DNA of 10,576 nucleotides, from the NCBI GenBank assembly GCA_050742255.1, contig JBOGHU010000072.1:1-10576 (forward strand), written 5' to 3'. Of this stretch, positions 1-6,710 are shown one piece after another (the first letter of the stretch is position 1; each line of letters starts with the position of its first letter). The translations under genes and the position numbers were made by a program. The notes under the pieces are model-generated. The model saw only the letters and a program-made list of their open reading frames with translations, had not been told where the DNA came from and did no database searches. This DNA is from JBOGHU01 sp050742255. GTDB taxonomy: Bacteria > Actinomycetota > Acidimicrobiia > Acidimicrobiales > CADCSY01.

Positions 1-866
1 GCGTGGGGGCGGCGGCGGGCGGCCCGCTGGGCCCAGGCCAGCACCGTGCGCAGGGCCAGGGCGGCGGCGATCGGCGGGAGCAGCAGGCGGCGCCAGCCGG
101 TCGTGGTCCGGGTGGCGAAGCGGAACAGCGACCGGTGGTGGTGGACGATCATGCGGTACGGCGTCTGGTCGGTGGACCGCCCGATCCGATGGGTGACCCG
201 GGCCGCCGGCTCGTACCCGACCCGCCACCCCGACCGCCGCAGGCGCCAGCACAGGTCCACGTCCTCGGTGTACATGAAGTACCCCTCGTCGAAGCCGCCC
301 ACCTGGTCCCACGCCCGGCGCCGGGCGAGCAGGTACGTGCCCGCCACCCAGTCCACGGTGGCGGCGGCGCCGTGGTCCCAGTCCGTCAACCGGTACCGCC
401 GGCTGTACGGGTTGGCGGGCCACAGGAAGTGGAGGAAGGCGTGGCCGGCGGCGACGCCGAGGTCGGGGAAGGTCCGGGCCGACGGGTAGACCTCGCCCGC
501 CGGGGTGTCGACGCGGGGACCGACCACGGCCAGGTCCGGGTCTCGTTCCAGGGCCTCGACGAGGACCTTGGTGGCCCCCGGCTCGACCACCAGATCGGGG
601 TTCATCACCGCCACGTAGGGCGTGTCGGTGCGGGCCACGCCCCGGTTGGCGCCGGCGGCGAAGCCGAGGTTGCGGGGGAGGGTGACCACCTCGACCCCCT
701 CGCCGAGGGCGGCGGCGGCGGCGGCCGAGCCGTCTCGGGAGGCGTTGTCGACCACGACGATGCGCTCGACCCCGTCCGCCCGCAGGCTGGCGATGCAGCC
801 CAGCAGCAGGTCGCGGACGTTGTAGCTCACGACCACCGCCGCCACCGGGCCCGGCGCCGCCCTCAC
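1..866 (-). CDS. Family 2 glycosyltransferase, WbbL/rhamnosyltransferase-like (3' end off the window)
   Basis: Predicted cytoplasmic or membrane-associated GT-A fold glycosyltransferase, likely moving a sugar from a nucleotide donor to a lipid-linked or polymer acceptor. 288 codons are visible and the frame is open to the left edge. Seen: N-terminal VAAVVVSYN (8-16), VVVDNASRDGS (37-47), RNLGFAAGANRG (65-76), the metal-binding NPD at 89-91 standing in for DXD, DWVAGTYLLARR (172-183), the acceptor-side GGFDEGYFMYTEDVDLCWR (190-208), and THRIGRST with HHHRSLFRF (225-232, 242-250). The last two are typical of WbbL-type rhamnosyltransferases. A hydrophobic stretch lies near 262-278. The GTG start at 866 overlaps the TGA of the upstream decarboxylase gene as GTGA, implying translational coupling; a GTG seven codons further in is possible but sits too far from the GGGGAGG. 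WbbL proteins are about 300 residues, so little should be missing. Donor identity (dTDP-rhamnose, UDP-xylose or other) is inference; the family call is firm. Confidence 0.88.
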   Translation of the reverse strand, partial: MRAAPGPVAAVVVSYNVRDLLLGCIASLRADGVERIVVVDNASRDGSAAAAAALGEGVEVVTLPRNLGFAAGANRGVARTDTPYVAVMNPDLVVEPGATKVLVEALERDPDLAVVGPRVDTPAGEVYPSARTFPDLGVAAGHAFLHFLWPANPYSRRYRLTDWDHGAAATVDWVAGTYLLARRRAWDQVGGFDEGYFMYTEDVDLCWRLRRSGWRVGYEPAARVTHRIGRSTDQTPYRMIVHHHRSLFRFATRTTTGWRRLLLPPIAAALALRTVLAWAQRAARRRPH

Positions 867-1816
867 CTCCCCGCCACCGCCGACAGCCAGGCCGCGGTGC
901 GACGCAGCCCCTCGCCCAGCTCGACCTGCGGCTCCCATCCCAGCACCTTGCGGGCCAACCCGATGTCGGGACGACGACGCCCGGGGTCGTCGAGGGGGAG
1001 GGGCGCCGAGGTGATCTCCGACGCCGACCCGGTGACCTCGATCACCAGCGCGGCCAGCTCCCCCACCGTGTGCTCGGTGGGGTTGCCGACGTTGACCGGC
1101 CCCACGTGGTCGGCGTCGAGCAGGGCGAGGAGCCCCCGGACCTGGTCGTCGACGTAGCAGAAGCTGCGGGTCTGGCTGCCGTCGCCGTGGACGGTCAGGG
1201 GCTCACCGGCCAGGGCCTGGGAGAGGAAGGTGGAGACCACACGCCCGTCGCGGGCCCGCAGCCGGGGGCCGTAGGTGTTGAAGATGCGGGCGATCCGCAC
1301 CTCGATGCCGTGGTGGCGGTGGTACGCCATGGCCATGGCCTCGGCGAAGCGCTTGGCCTCGTCGTAGACGCCCCGGGGGCCGACCGGGTTCACGTGGCCC
1401 CAGTACGACTCCGCCTGGGGGTGCTCCTGGGGATCGCCGTACACCTCGCTGGTGGACGCCAGCAGGTAGCGGGCCCCCTTGCCCTTGGCCAGGCCCAGGG
1501 TGTTGTGGGTGCCCAGGCTCCCCACCTTGAGGGTCTGGATGGGCAGGTCCAGGTAGTCCCGGGGCGACGCCGGGCTGGCGAAGTGGAGGACGGCGTGGAC
1601 CGGGCCGGGTACCCACACGTAGGAGCTGACGTCGTGGCGCACGAAGGTGAAACCCGGCGCTCCGAAGAGGTGCTCGATGTTCTCGACCCGCCCGGTCACC
1701 AGGTTGTCGACGCCCACCACCTCGTCACCCGACCCCACCAGGGCGTCGCACAGGTGGGACCCGATGAAGCCGGCGGCGCCGGTGACCACGACCCGGCGGT
1801 GGGGGCTCATCCCCAT
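863..1816 (-). CDS. UDP-glucuronate decarboxylase (UDP-xylose synthase type SDR)
   Basis: Extended short-chain dehydrogenase that converts UDP-glucuronate to UDP-xylose with bound NAD+; cytoplasmic. 317 residues, normal for bacterial UXS. Seen: Rossmann motif GAAGFIG (13-19), HFASPASP (78-85), TLKVGSLGTHNTLGLAK (95-111), STSEVYGDP (121-129), YWGHVNPVGPRGVYDEAKR (138-156) with Tyr151/Lys155 as the YxxxK pair, IFNTYGPR (178-185), DGRVVSTF (190-197) and GDGSQTRSFCYVDD (211-224). HFASPASP, the YWG-VNP-GPR string and DGSQTRSFCYV are diagnostic of UXS as against GalE or RmlB. It follows ugd after a 31-base gap; ugd makes its substrate, so the order matches the pathway. Two ATGs lie two codons apart (1816 and 1810). 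GAGGG four bases before the first favours 1816, but the second is not excluded. Its stop overlaps the next gene's start. A bifunctional ArnA-like role is unlikely because no formyltransferase domain is present. Confidence 0.92.
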   Translation of the reverse strand: MGMSPHRRVVVTGAAGFIGSHLCDALVGSGDEVVGVDNLVTGRVENIEHLFGAPGFTFVRHDVSSYVWVPGPVHAVLHFASPASPRDYLDLPIQTLKVGSLGTHNTLGLAKGKGARYLLASTSEVYGDPQEHPQAESYWGHVNPVGPRGVYDEAKRFAEAMAMAYHRHHGIEVRIARIFNTYGPRLRARDGRVVSTFLSQALAGEPLTVHGDGSQTRSFCYVDDQVRGLLALLDADHVGPVNVGNPTEHTVGELAALVIEVTGSASEITSAPLPLDDPGRRRPDIGLARKVLGWEPQVELGEGLRRTAAWLSAVAGR

Positions 1817-1847
1817 GCCACCCTCGACGGCACCGGCCAGAGCGGGG

Positions 1848-3131
1848 TCAACGGCACCGCCCCAGCCCGTCGTAGGTGAAGCCCCGCCGGCGGACCGTGG
1901 CGGCGTCGAGCAGGTTGCGGGTGTCGACGATGCGAGGGGTGCTCATGAGCCCCGCCACCTTGGCCAAGTCGCACCAGCGGAGCTCGTCCCACTCGGTGAG
2001 CACCACCAGCACGTCGGCTCCCTCGCAGGCGGCGTAGGGATCCGACACCACCTCGGTGCCGGCCAGGACGGGCGCCCCGCCCGCCACCGCCGGGTCGTAG
2101 GCCCGCACCCGGGCGCCCCTGGCCTCCAGCCGCCGGATGACCTCGATCGCCGGGGAGCCCCGCAGGTCGTCGGTCCGGGCCTTGAAGGTGAGGCCCCAGG
2201 CGGCGACGGTGGTCCCGCCCAGGGAGCCGCCGGCCATGGCCTCCACCTTGTCGGCCATGCGCTCGTACTGGTCGTCGTTCACGGTGATCACGCCCCGCAG
2301 GAGCCCGAAGTCGTAGCCGGCGTCCTCGGCGATGCGGACCATGGCCCGGGTGTCCTTGGGCAGGCAGGACCCTCCCCAACCCGGTCCGGGCTTGAGGAAC
2401 TCGAAGCCGATGCGGGGGTCGTAGCCCATCCCGAGGACCACGTCCGACACGTCGGCTCCCAACGCCTCGCACACGTTGGCCAGGGCGTTGACGAAGCTCA
2501 CCTTGGTGGCGAGGAACGCGTTGGAGGCGTACTTGATGGTCTCTGCCGAGGCCGGATCAGTGATGACCAGGGGAGCCTTCAGGCTCCGGAACAGCGACGC
2601 CGCCCGCATGGCGGCGGCCTGGTCCTCGGCGCCGATCACGATGCGGTCGGGGTTGAGGCAGTCGTGGACCGCCGAGCCCTCCCGCAGGAACTCGGGGTTG
2701 GAGACCACGGCCACGTCGTCGCGGCCGAGGGCCCGCTCGACCACGTGGGTGGAGCCGACCGGCACCGTGGACTTGTTGACCACCACGCACTCCGCCGCCA
2801 GCTCGGGGGCGATCTCGGTGGCGGCCCGCTGCACGTAGGACATGTCGGCGGCGCCGTCCTCCTCCTGGGGCGTGGGGACGCAGAGGAAGACGAACTCGGC
2901 CTCGACCACCGCCTCCGCCGCCCCGTGCACGAACGCCAGCCGACCGTTGCCGAGGCCCTCCCGCACCAGGTCCTCCAGGCCGGCCTCGCGGATGGGGACC
3001 TGGCCCTGGCGGAGCCGTCGCACCCTCTCGGCGTCGATGTCACCACAGGTGACCCGGTGACCGAGGTGGGCCAGGACGGCCCCGGTGGCCAGGCCGACGT
3101 AGCCGGCCCCCACGACACCGACGCGCGCCAT
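1848..3131 (-). CDS. ugd: UDP-glucose 6-dehydrogenase
   Basis: Oxidises UDP-glucose to UDP-glucuronate in two NAD+-dependent steps; cytoplasmic. 427 residues from the chosen start. Seen: N-terminal Rossmann GVVGAGYVGLATG (5-17), CVPTPQEEDGAADMSYV (84-100), NKSTVPVGST (119-128), SNPEFLREGSA (144-154), AETIKYASNAFLATK (196-210) with the substrate-contacting Lys200, the catalytic cysteine Cys256 in GWGGSCLPKDT (251-261) with Asp260, and the C-terminal domain opening at VAAWGLTFKARTDDLRGSPA. All three UDPGDH domains are intact. An upstream in-frame ATG at 3143 exists, but the ATG at 3131 is preceded by GGAGG five bases away and shares its A with the TGA of rmlB (TGATG), so 3131 is preferred. It lies between rmlB and the UXS gene. 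The product feeds the decarboxylase and may also be used directly as a GlcA donor. Confidence 0.95.
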   Translation of the reverse strand: MARVGVVGAGYVGLATGAVLAHLGHRVTCGDIDAERVRRLRQGQVPIREAGLEDLVREGLGNGRLAFVHGAAEAVVEAEFVFLCVPTPQEEDGAADMSYVQRAATEIAPELAAECVVVNKSTVPVGSTHVVERALGRDDVAVVSNPEFLREGSAVHDCLNPDRIVIGAEDQAAAMRAASLFRSLKAPLVITDPASAETIKYASNAFLATKVSFVNALANVCEALGADVSDVVLGMGYDPRIGFEFLKPGPGWGGSCLPKDTRAMVRIAEDAGYDFGLLRGVITVNDDQYERMADKVEAMAGGSLGGTTVAAWGLTFKARTDDLRGSPAIEVIRRLEARGARVRAYDPAVAGGAPVLAGTEVVSDPYAACEGADVLVVLTEWDELRWCDLAKVAGLMSTPRIVDTRNLLDAATVRRRGFTYDGLGRCR

Positions 3132-4099
3132 CACGGCCTCCACTCAGCCCCCCCGAGGGGCTCCCACCACCACCGGTTGGACCGGTACCACGCCACGGTG
3201 GCGGCCAGGGCGTCCTCGAACCCCCAGCGCGGCGCCCATCCGAGCGCCCGGAGCTTGGTGGCGTCGACCGAGTACCGGCGGTCGTGGCCGGGGCGGTCGG
3301 CCACCAGCTCGACCATGGAGGCCTCGGCGCCCACCAGGGCCAGCAGCCGCCCGGTCAGCTCCCGGTTGGACACCTCGTTGCCGGCGGCGAGGTTGTAGAT
3401 CTCCCCGACCTGTCCCCGGCGCAGCACCACGTCGATGCCCCGGCAGGTGTCCTCGACATAGCACCAGTCCCTGACGTTGCCACCGTCGCCGTAGAGGGGC
3501 ACCCTGCGGCCCGTGAGGAGGTTGGTCACGAACAGGGGGATGAGCTTCTCGGGGAACTGGTAGGGGCCGAAGGCGTTGCAAGCCCGGACCACCACCACCG
3601 GGCTCTGATGGGTGACCAGGTGGGACAGGGCGATGAGGTCGGACCCGGCCTTGGTGGCGCTGTAGGGCGAGCTCGGCCCCAGCCGGTCGGCCTCGGTGAA
3701 CGAGCCCTGCCCGATCGACCCGTACACCTCGTCGGTCGAGACGTGCACCACCCGCCTCACGCCCACCCGGCGGGCCACGTCGCAGACCACGTTGGTGCCG
3801 CCGCAGTTGGTGCGCACGAACTGGTCGGGACCGGCGATGGACCGGTCGACGTGGCTCTCGGCCGCCAGGTGGACCACGGCGTGGTGGCCGGCCATGGCCT
3901 CCTCCAGGGCGGGCCGGTCGGTGACGTCGCCCTTGACGAACCCGAACCGGGGACGGCCCTCCAGGTCGGCCAGGTTGTCGGGGTTCCCGGCGTAGGTGAG
4001 GGCGTCGTAGACGGTGACCTCGTCGTCGGTGGCGCCCAGCACGTGGCGTACGTAGTTCGACCCGATGAACCCGGCACCGCCGGTCACGAGCAACCGCAC
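3131..4099 (-). CDS. rmlB: dTDP-glucose 4,6-dehydratase
   Basis: NAD-dependent SDR enzyme turning dTDP-glucose into dTDP-4-keto-6-deoxyglucose, the second step to dTDP-rhamnose and other deoxysugars. 322 residues, slightly short for the family but complete. Seen: GGAGFIGSNYVRHVL (7-21), HLAAESHVDRSI (77-88), catalytic Thr122-Asp123-Glu124 in STDEVYGS, Tyr146/Lys150 in PSSPYSATK, GPYQFPEKLIPL (178-189), YGDGGNVRDW (203-212) and DRPGHDRRY (268-276). The usual NNYGPYQ is NAFGPYQ here. The GTG start at 4099 begins MRLLVTGGAGFIG, with no Shine-Dalgarno sequence; a TAGCCT box exactly seven bases upstream suggests leaderless initiation at this GTG. It lies 51 bases after the LCP gene and overlaps ugd by one base. 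rmlA, rmlC and rmlD are not in the window, so the final sugar (rhamnose or another 6-deoxyhexose) cannot be decided here. Confidence 0.94.
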   Translation of the reverse strand: MRLLVTGGAGFIGSNYVRHVLGATDDEVTVYDALTYAGNPDNLADLEGRPRFGFVKGDVTDRPALEEAMAGHHAVVHLAAESHVDRSIAGPDQFVRTNCGGTNVVCDVARRVGVRRVVHVSTDEVYGSIGQGSFTEADRLGPSSPYSATKAGSDLIALSHLVTHQSPVVVVRACNAFGPYQFPEKLIPLFVTNLLTGRRVPLYGDGGNVRDWCYVEDTCRGIDVVLRRGQVGEIYNLAAGNEVSNRELTGRLLALVGAEASMVELVADRPGHDRRYSVDATKLRALGWAPRWGFEDALAATVAWYRSNRWWWEPLGGAEWRP

Positions 4100-4106
4100 C
4101 CCGGGC

Positions 4107-4112
4107 AGGCTA
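4107..4112 (-). promoter_or_regulatory. -10 box (TAGCCT) of a probable leaderless rmlB promoter
   Basis: On the minus strand TAGCCT fits the actinobacterial TANNNT -10 consensus. It is followed by seven bases (GCCCGGG) and then the rmlB GTG at 4099, so transcription would begin at or beside the start codon. No Shine-Dalgarno sequence precedes this GTG. It lies in the 51-base gap after the LCP gene and would let the rmlB-ugd-UXS-GT2 group be transcribed apart from the LCP gene. No good -35 was seen. Confidence 0.55.
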
Positions 4113-4150
4113 GCCCCGACCGGCGCGACCGTCGGGCCGCCCCCGGTCCC

Positions 4151-5578
4151 TCAGCACGACGGCGGTGGGGCCTCGGCCTCGCCCGTGCCCGACGGCGGGG
4201 CCACGGTGGTGGCTTGGAGGGGCGGGGGGTCGGGCGCACGGGGCTCGCCCAGGACCCCGGCGAAGTCCCGCCCGGTGACCAGCACCGCGTCGACGCCCCG
4301 CACCTCGGGGTCCTCCTCCAGCTCGGCGCCGTCGGCCAGGTACCGCCGGACCAGCTCCGCCTCCTGCCTCTGCCCGGGCGCATAGCGGACGGTGGTCGAC
4401 GCGGTGCCGAACCTGCCGTCGCCCACCCCGGCCACCCCGAAGCCCGAGGCCGACAGCGCAGCGGCGGTCTCGCCCGCCTCGCCGGCGCGCCCCGAGCCGT
4501 TGAGGACCCGCACCTGGACCCTCGTGGGGCGGAGCTCGGCCTCGGTGGTGTCCCCCGGGCGGAAGGCGTCGAGGACCTCCTCGGCCTCGTCCTCCTTCAG
4601 GAGCAGCACCGAGGCCCCGCCGACCCGGCCCGGCTCCACGGGGAGGTTGAACTGCTGGAGGTCGCCGGGGTCGAGCGACCGGAAGCGCCGGCCCACGTCG
4701 AGGAGGTCGCCGGGGTCGATTGACTCGTCGATGGCCACGTTGTCCTGGGCCACGCCGATGAGCCGCTCCAGCCGGGCCGGGCTGGTGAACCCCTTGGCCA
4801 GCGCCTCCCGCACCGCCCGGCGGATGAAGTCCTGTTGGCGGCTTATGCGACCCAGGTCGCCGGTGGGGTCGGGCTTCCAGCGGCCGTCGACGAACTGCTC
4901 GAAGTGGCGGCTGCGGACGTAGGCCAGGGCCTGGTCGCCGTCCAGCTCGACGCAGCCGACCCGGTCGATGTCGAGCCCGCTCACGTTCCTCCCGTTGGCG
5001 TCCCGGTCACGGACCGGCGCGGAGAGGTAGATCTCCACCCCGCCCACCGCGTCGACGATCCCCTTGAACCCGGAGAAGTCGACCTGGACGTAGTGGTCGA
5101 CGGGGACGTCGAAGCGCTGGGTGATGGTGCGGATCAGCTGCTCGGGCCCTCCCTCGAAGGCGGCGTTGATGCGCCCCTTCTCGCTGCTGCCGGCGATGGG
5201 CCCCCAGAGGTCGCGGGGGAACGAGACCATGGCCGCCGTCCTCGCCCGGGGGTCGATCTGCACCAGGATGATCGTGTCGGCCCGCTGGCCGGCCACCATC
5301 CCGGTGTCGCCGAAGGACCGGGCCGCCTCCTCGTCGTCGTCGGCGAAGGCCCGCGAGTCGCTGCCGACGAGGAGGAAGTTCTGGGGGTCGCCGGGGTCGC
5401 TGCCGCCCAGCACCCCCGTGGCGAAGCTGACCCTGGGCAGCTGATCGAAACGGTAGTAGAGGTACCCGAGGACCGTCGCCCCCACCAGGGAGCCGGCCAG
5501 CATCACCGCGTTGAAGGCGAAGAGCAGGCGCTGGGGCCAGGTCCGGGACGCGCCTGTCCCCGCGACGGCGGAGCCCAT
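4151..5578 (-). CDS. LytR-CpsA-Psr (LCP) family glycopolymer-peptidoglycan ligase with LytR_C domain
   Basis: Membrane-anchored enzyme whose family moves lipid-linked glycopolymers (teichoic acid, capsule, arabinogalactan) onto peptidoglycan outside the cell. 475 residues from the chosen start. Seen: short basic cytoplasmic N-terminus, one membrane span at about 17-42, then the LCP domain with FLLVGSDSR (68-76), RADTIILVQID (99-109), SFPRDLWG (119-126), GRINAAFEGG (135-144), VDHYVQVDFSGFKGIVDAVGGV (160-181), LAYVRSRH (218-225, phosphate-binding arginines) and GRISRQQDFIRR (243-254). A LytR_C domain follows at about 353-442, opening VQVRVLNGSGRAGEAG. The tail is a low-complexity Pro/Ala/Thr segment and the last residue is cysteine. 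An in-frame ATG at 5722 would overlap divergent pabB and put 48 atypical residues before the span; the ATG at 5578 is backed by a TAGCGT box seven bases upstream. Placement beside nucleotide-sugar genes fits a cell-wall glycopolymer role; the exact polymer is unknown. Confidence 0.93.
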   Translation of the reverse strand: MGSAVAGTGASRTWPQRLLFAFNAVMLAGSLVGATVLGYLYYRFDQLPRVSFATGVLGGSDPGDPQNFLLVGSDSRAFADDDEEAARSFGDTGMVAGQRADTIILVQIDPRARTAAMVSFPRDLWGPIAGSSEKGRINAAFEGGPEQLIRTITQRFDVPVDHYVQVDFSGFKGIVDAVGGVEIYLSAPVRDRDANGRNVSGLDIDRVGCVELDGDQALAYVRSRHFEQFVDGRWKPDPTGDLGRISRQQDFIRRAVREALAKGFTSPARLERLIGVAQDNVAIDESIDPGDLLDVGRRFRSLDPGDLQQFNLPVEPGRVGGASVLLLKEDEAEEVLDAFRPGDTTEAELRPTRVQVRVLNGSGRAGEAGETAAALSASGFGVAGVGDGRFGTASTTVRYAPGQRQEAELVRRYLADGAELEEDPEVRGVDAVLVTGRDFAGVLGEPRAPDPPPLQATTVAPPSGTGEAEAPPPSC

Positions 5579-5585
5579 CCCGGCG

Positions 5586-5591
5586 ACGCTA
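5586..5591 (-). promoter_or_regulatory. -10 box (TAGCGT) of a probable leaderless LCP gene promoter
   Basis: Minus-strand TAGCGT matches TANNNT and is separated by exactly seven bases (CGCCGGG) from the ATG at 5578. There is no purine-rich ribosome-binding site before this ATG. It supports 5578 over the upstream in-frame ATG at 5722. It shares the 76-base divergent intergenic region with the pabB -10 box. Confidence 0.6.
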
Positions 5592-5641
5592 GCAGCAGCC
5601 GCCCGCCAGCCCGTGCACGCGCCGGGCCGAGCCGGCGGCCC

Positions 5642-5647
5642 TAGGAT
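5642..5647 (+). promoter_or_regulatory. -10 box (TAGGAT) of a probable leaderless pabB promoter
   Basis: TAGGAT matches TANNNT and is followed by seven bases (CAGGGCC) and the pabB ATG at 5655. It decides the pabB start: the only in-frame upstream ATG (5511) would run through the LCP promoter and the LCP N-terminus. No -35 element is evident about 17 bases upstream. Confidence 0.6.
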
Positions 5648-5654
5648 CAGGGCC

Positions 5655-6686
5655 ATGCGCTCGAGCGCGGCCCCCATGGCGGCCGTGGGCGGGCGGGTCG
5701 CCACCGAGCTCCTCGACGTCACCTCCGACCTGGCCGCCCTGGACGGCGCCGGGTTCTGGGTGGTCGTGCTGCCCTACGACGGCGAGCCGGTGTGCGCCCG
5801 CTTCGCCCGGGTCGGCGCCCCCACCTGGCGACCGTCCCCGCCGTGGGTGGGCCCGGCGCCGTCGGCGTGGTCCACCAGCCTGGACCGGGGCGGCTTCTGC
5901 GCCGGTGTGGCCGCCATCCGTGCCGCCATCGCCGCCGGTGACGTGTACCAGGTCAACCTCACCCGGCGCCTGACCGCCCCCCTCCCCCCCGACGCCGACG
6001 TGGTGGCGCTGGGGCGGGCCCTGGCTGCCGCCAACCCCGCTCCCCACGCCGCCCTGGTCCGCCTGGCGGACCGGGGGGTCCACGTGGCGTCGGCGTCGCC
6101 GGAGCGCTTCTTGCGCCGCTCGGGCCCCATCGTCGAGTCCCGCCCCGTCAAGGGCACCGCCGCCTGGGCGGAGGCGCTCCTGGCCAAGGACCGGGCCGAG
6201 AACGTGATGATCGTCGACCTGGTCCGCCACGACCTGGGCCGGGTCTGCGAATGGGGCTCGGTCGAGGTGCCCTCGCTGTGCGCCCTCGAGCACCACCCCG
6301 GCCTGGTGCACCTGGTGAGCACGGTGCGGGGCCGGCTGCGGCCGGGCGTGGGCTGGCCCGAGCTCCTCGACGCCACCTTCCCCCCGGGATCGGTCACCGG
6401 CGCCCCCAAGCTGGCGGCCATGGCGTTGATCCGCCGCCTGGAGCCGGTGGACCGGGGCCCCTACTGCGGCGCCGTCGGCTGGGTCGACGCCGATGCCCGC
6501 CAGGCTGACCTCAACGTCGCCATCCGCACCCTCTGGTTCGAGGACGGGCGGCTGAACCTCGGCACGGGCGGGGGCATCACCTGGGAGTCCGACCCGGGCG
6601 GCGAGTGGGAGGAGACCGAGTTGAAGGCGCGGCGGCTGCTGGCGGCGACGTCGGGCGCGGTGGCGGTCCCGGTGACGGCCCGGTGA
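5655..6686 (+). CDS. pabB: Aminodeoxychorismate synthase component I (short form)
   Basis: Chorismate-using enzyme that, with ammonia from a PabA/TrpG glutaminase, makes 4-amino-4-deoxychorismate for folate; cytoplasmic. 343 residues, against about 450 for E. coli PabB: the N-terminal part is very short, and the chorismate-binding domain starts near residue 77. Seen: AGDVYQVNLTRR (94-105), SASPERFL (146-153), PVKGT (164-168), KDRAENVMIVDL (178-189), TFPPGSVTGAPK (241-252), GPYCGAVGWVD (268-278), LNVAIRTL (286-293) and GTGGGITWESDP (303-314). The Lys166 of PVKGT is the ADC synthase nucleophile; anthranilate synthases have Ala there, so PabB is preferred over TrpE. Odd: only nine residues separate PVKGT from KDRAEN, about a dozen fewer than in E. 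coli, with the PR of the usual GTxPR lost, and RHDLGR replaces RNDLGR. Its end lies inside an 11-base tandem repeat shared with the pabC start. No pabA is nearby. Confidence 0.88.
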   Translation: MRSSAAPMAAVGGRVATELLDVTSDLAALDGAGFWVVVLPYDGEPVCARFARVGAPTWRPSPPWVGPAPSAWSTSLDRGGFCAGVAAIRAAIAAGDVYQVNLTRRLTAPLPPDADVVALGRALAAANPAPHAALVRLADRGVHVASASPERFLRRSGPIVESRPVKGTAAWAEALLAKDRAENVMIVDLVRHDLGRVCEWGSVEVPSLCALEHHPGLVHLVSTVRGRLRPGVGWPELLDATFPPGSVTGAPKLAAMALIRRLEPVDRGPYCGAVGWVDADARQADLNVAIRTLWFEDGRLNLGTGGGITWESDPGGEWEETELKARRLLAATSGAVAVPVTAR

Positions 6687-6710
6687 CGGCCCCGTGACGG
6701 CCCCGGTGAC
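6671..6710 (+). repeat. Short 11-base tandem repeat at the pabB/pabC junction
   Basis: Three near-identical 11-base units (GGTGACGGCCC at 6671 and 6682, CGTGACGGCCC at 6693), an extra C, then a partial fourth (GGTGAC from 6705). A diverged unit, GGTGGCGGTCCC, precedes them at 6659. The repeat encodes the last residues of PabB, holds its TGA (6684-6686) and supplies three GTG triplets after the first unit (6683, 6694, 6706), two of which are in frame with pabC. Confidence 0.8.

Noticed and set aside
1647..3398. Very long plus-strand open frame opposite ugd and rmlB
   Set aside because: It is the antisense shadow of two clear enzymes; its translation is low-complexity Gly/Ala/Val/His/Arg-rich with no motif. 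High G/C at third positions leaves antisense frames free of stops.
3284..4723. Long plus-strand open frame opposite rmlB and the LCP gene
   Set aside because: Spans the junction of two well-supported minus-strand genes; no domain or sensible start context.
5579..5722. N-terminal extension of the LCP protein to an ATG at 5722
   Set aside because: Would overlap pabB by 68 bases, cover both divergent -10 boxes and add 48 atypical residues before the membrane span.
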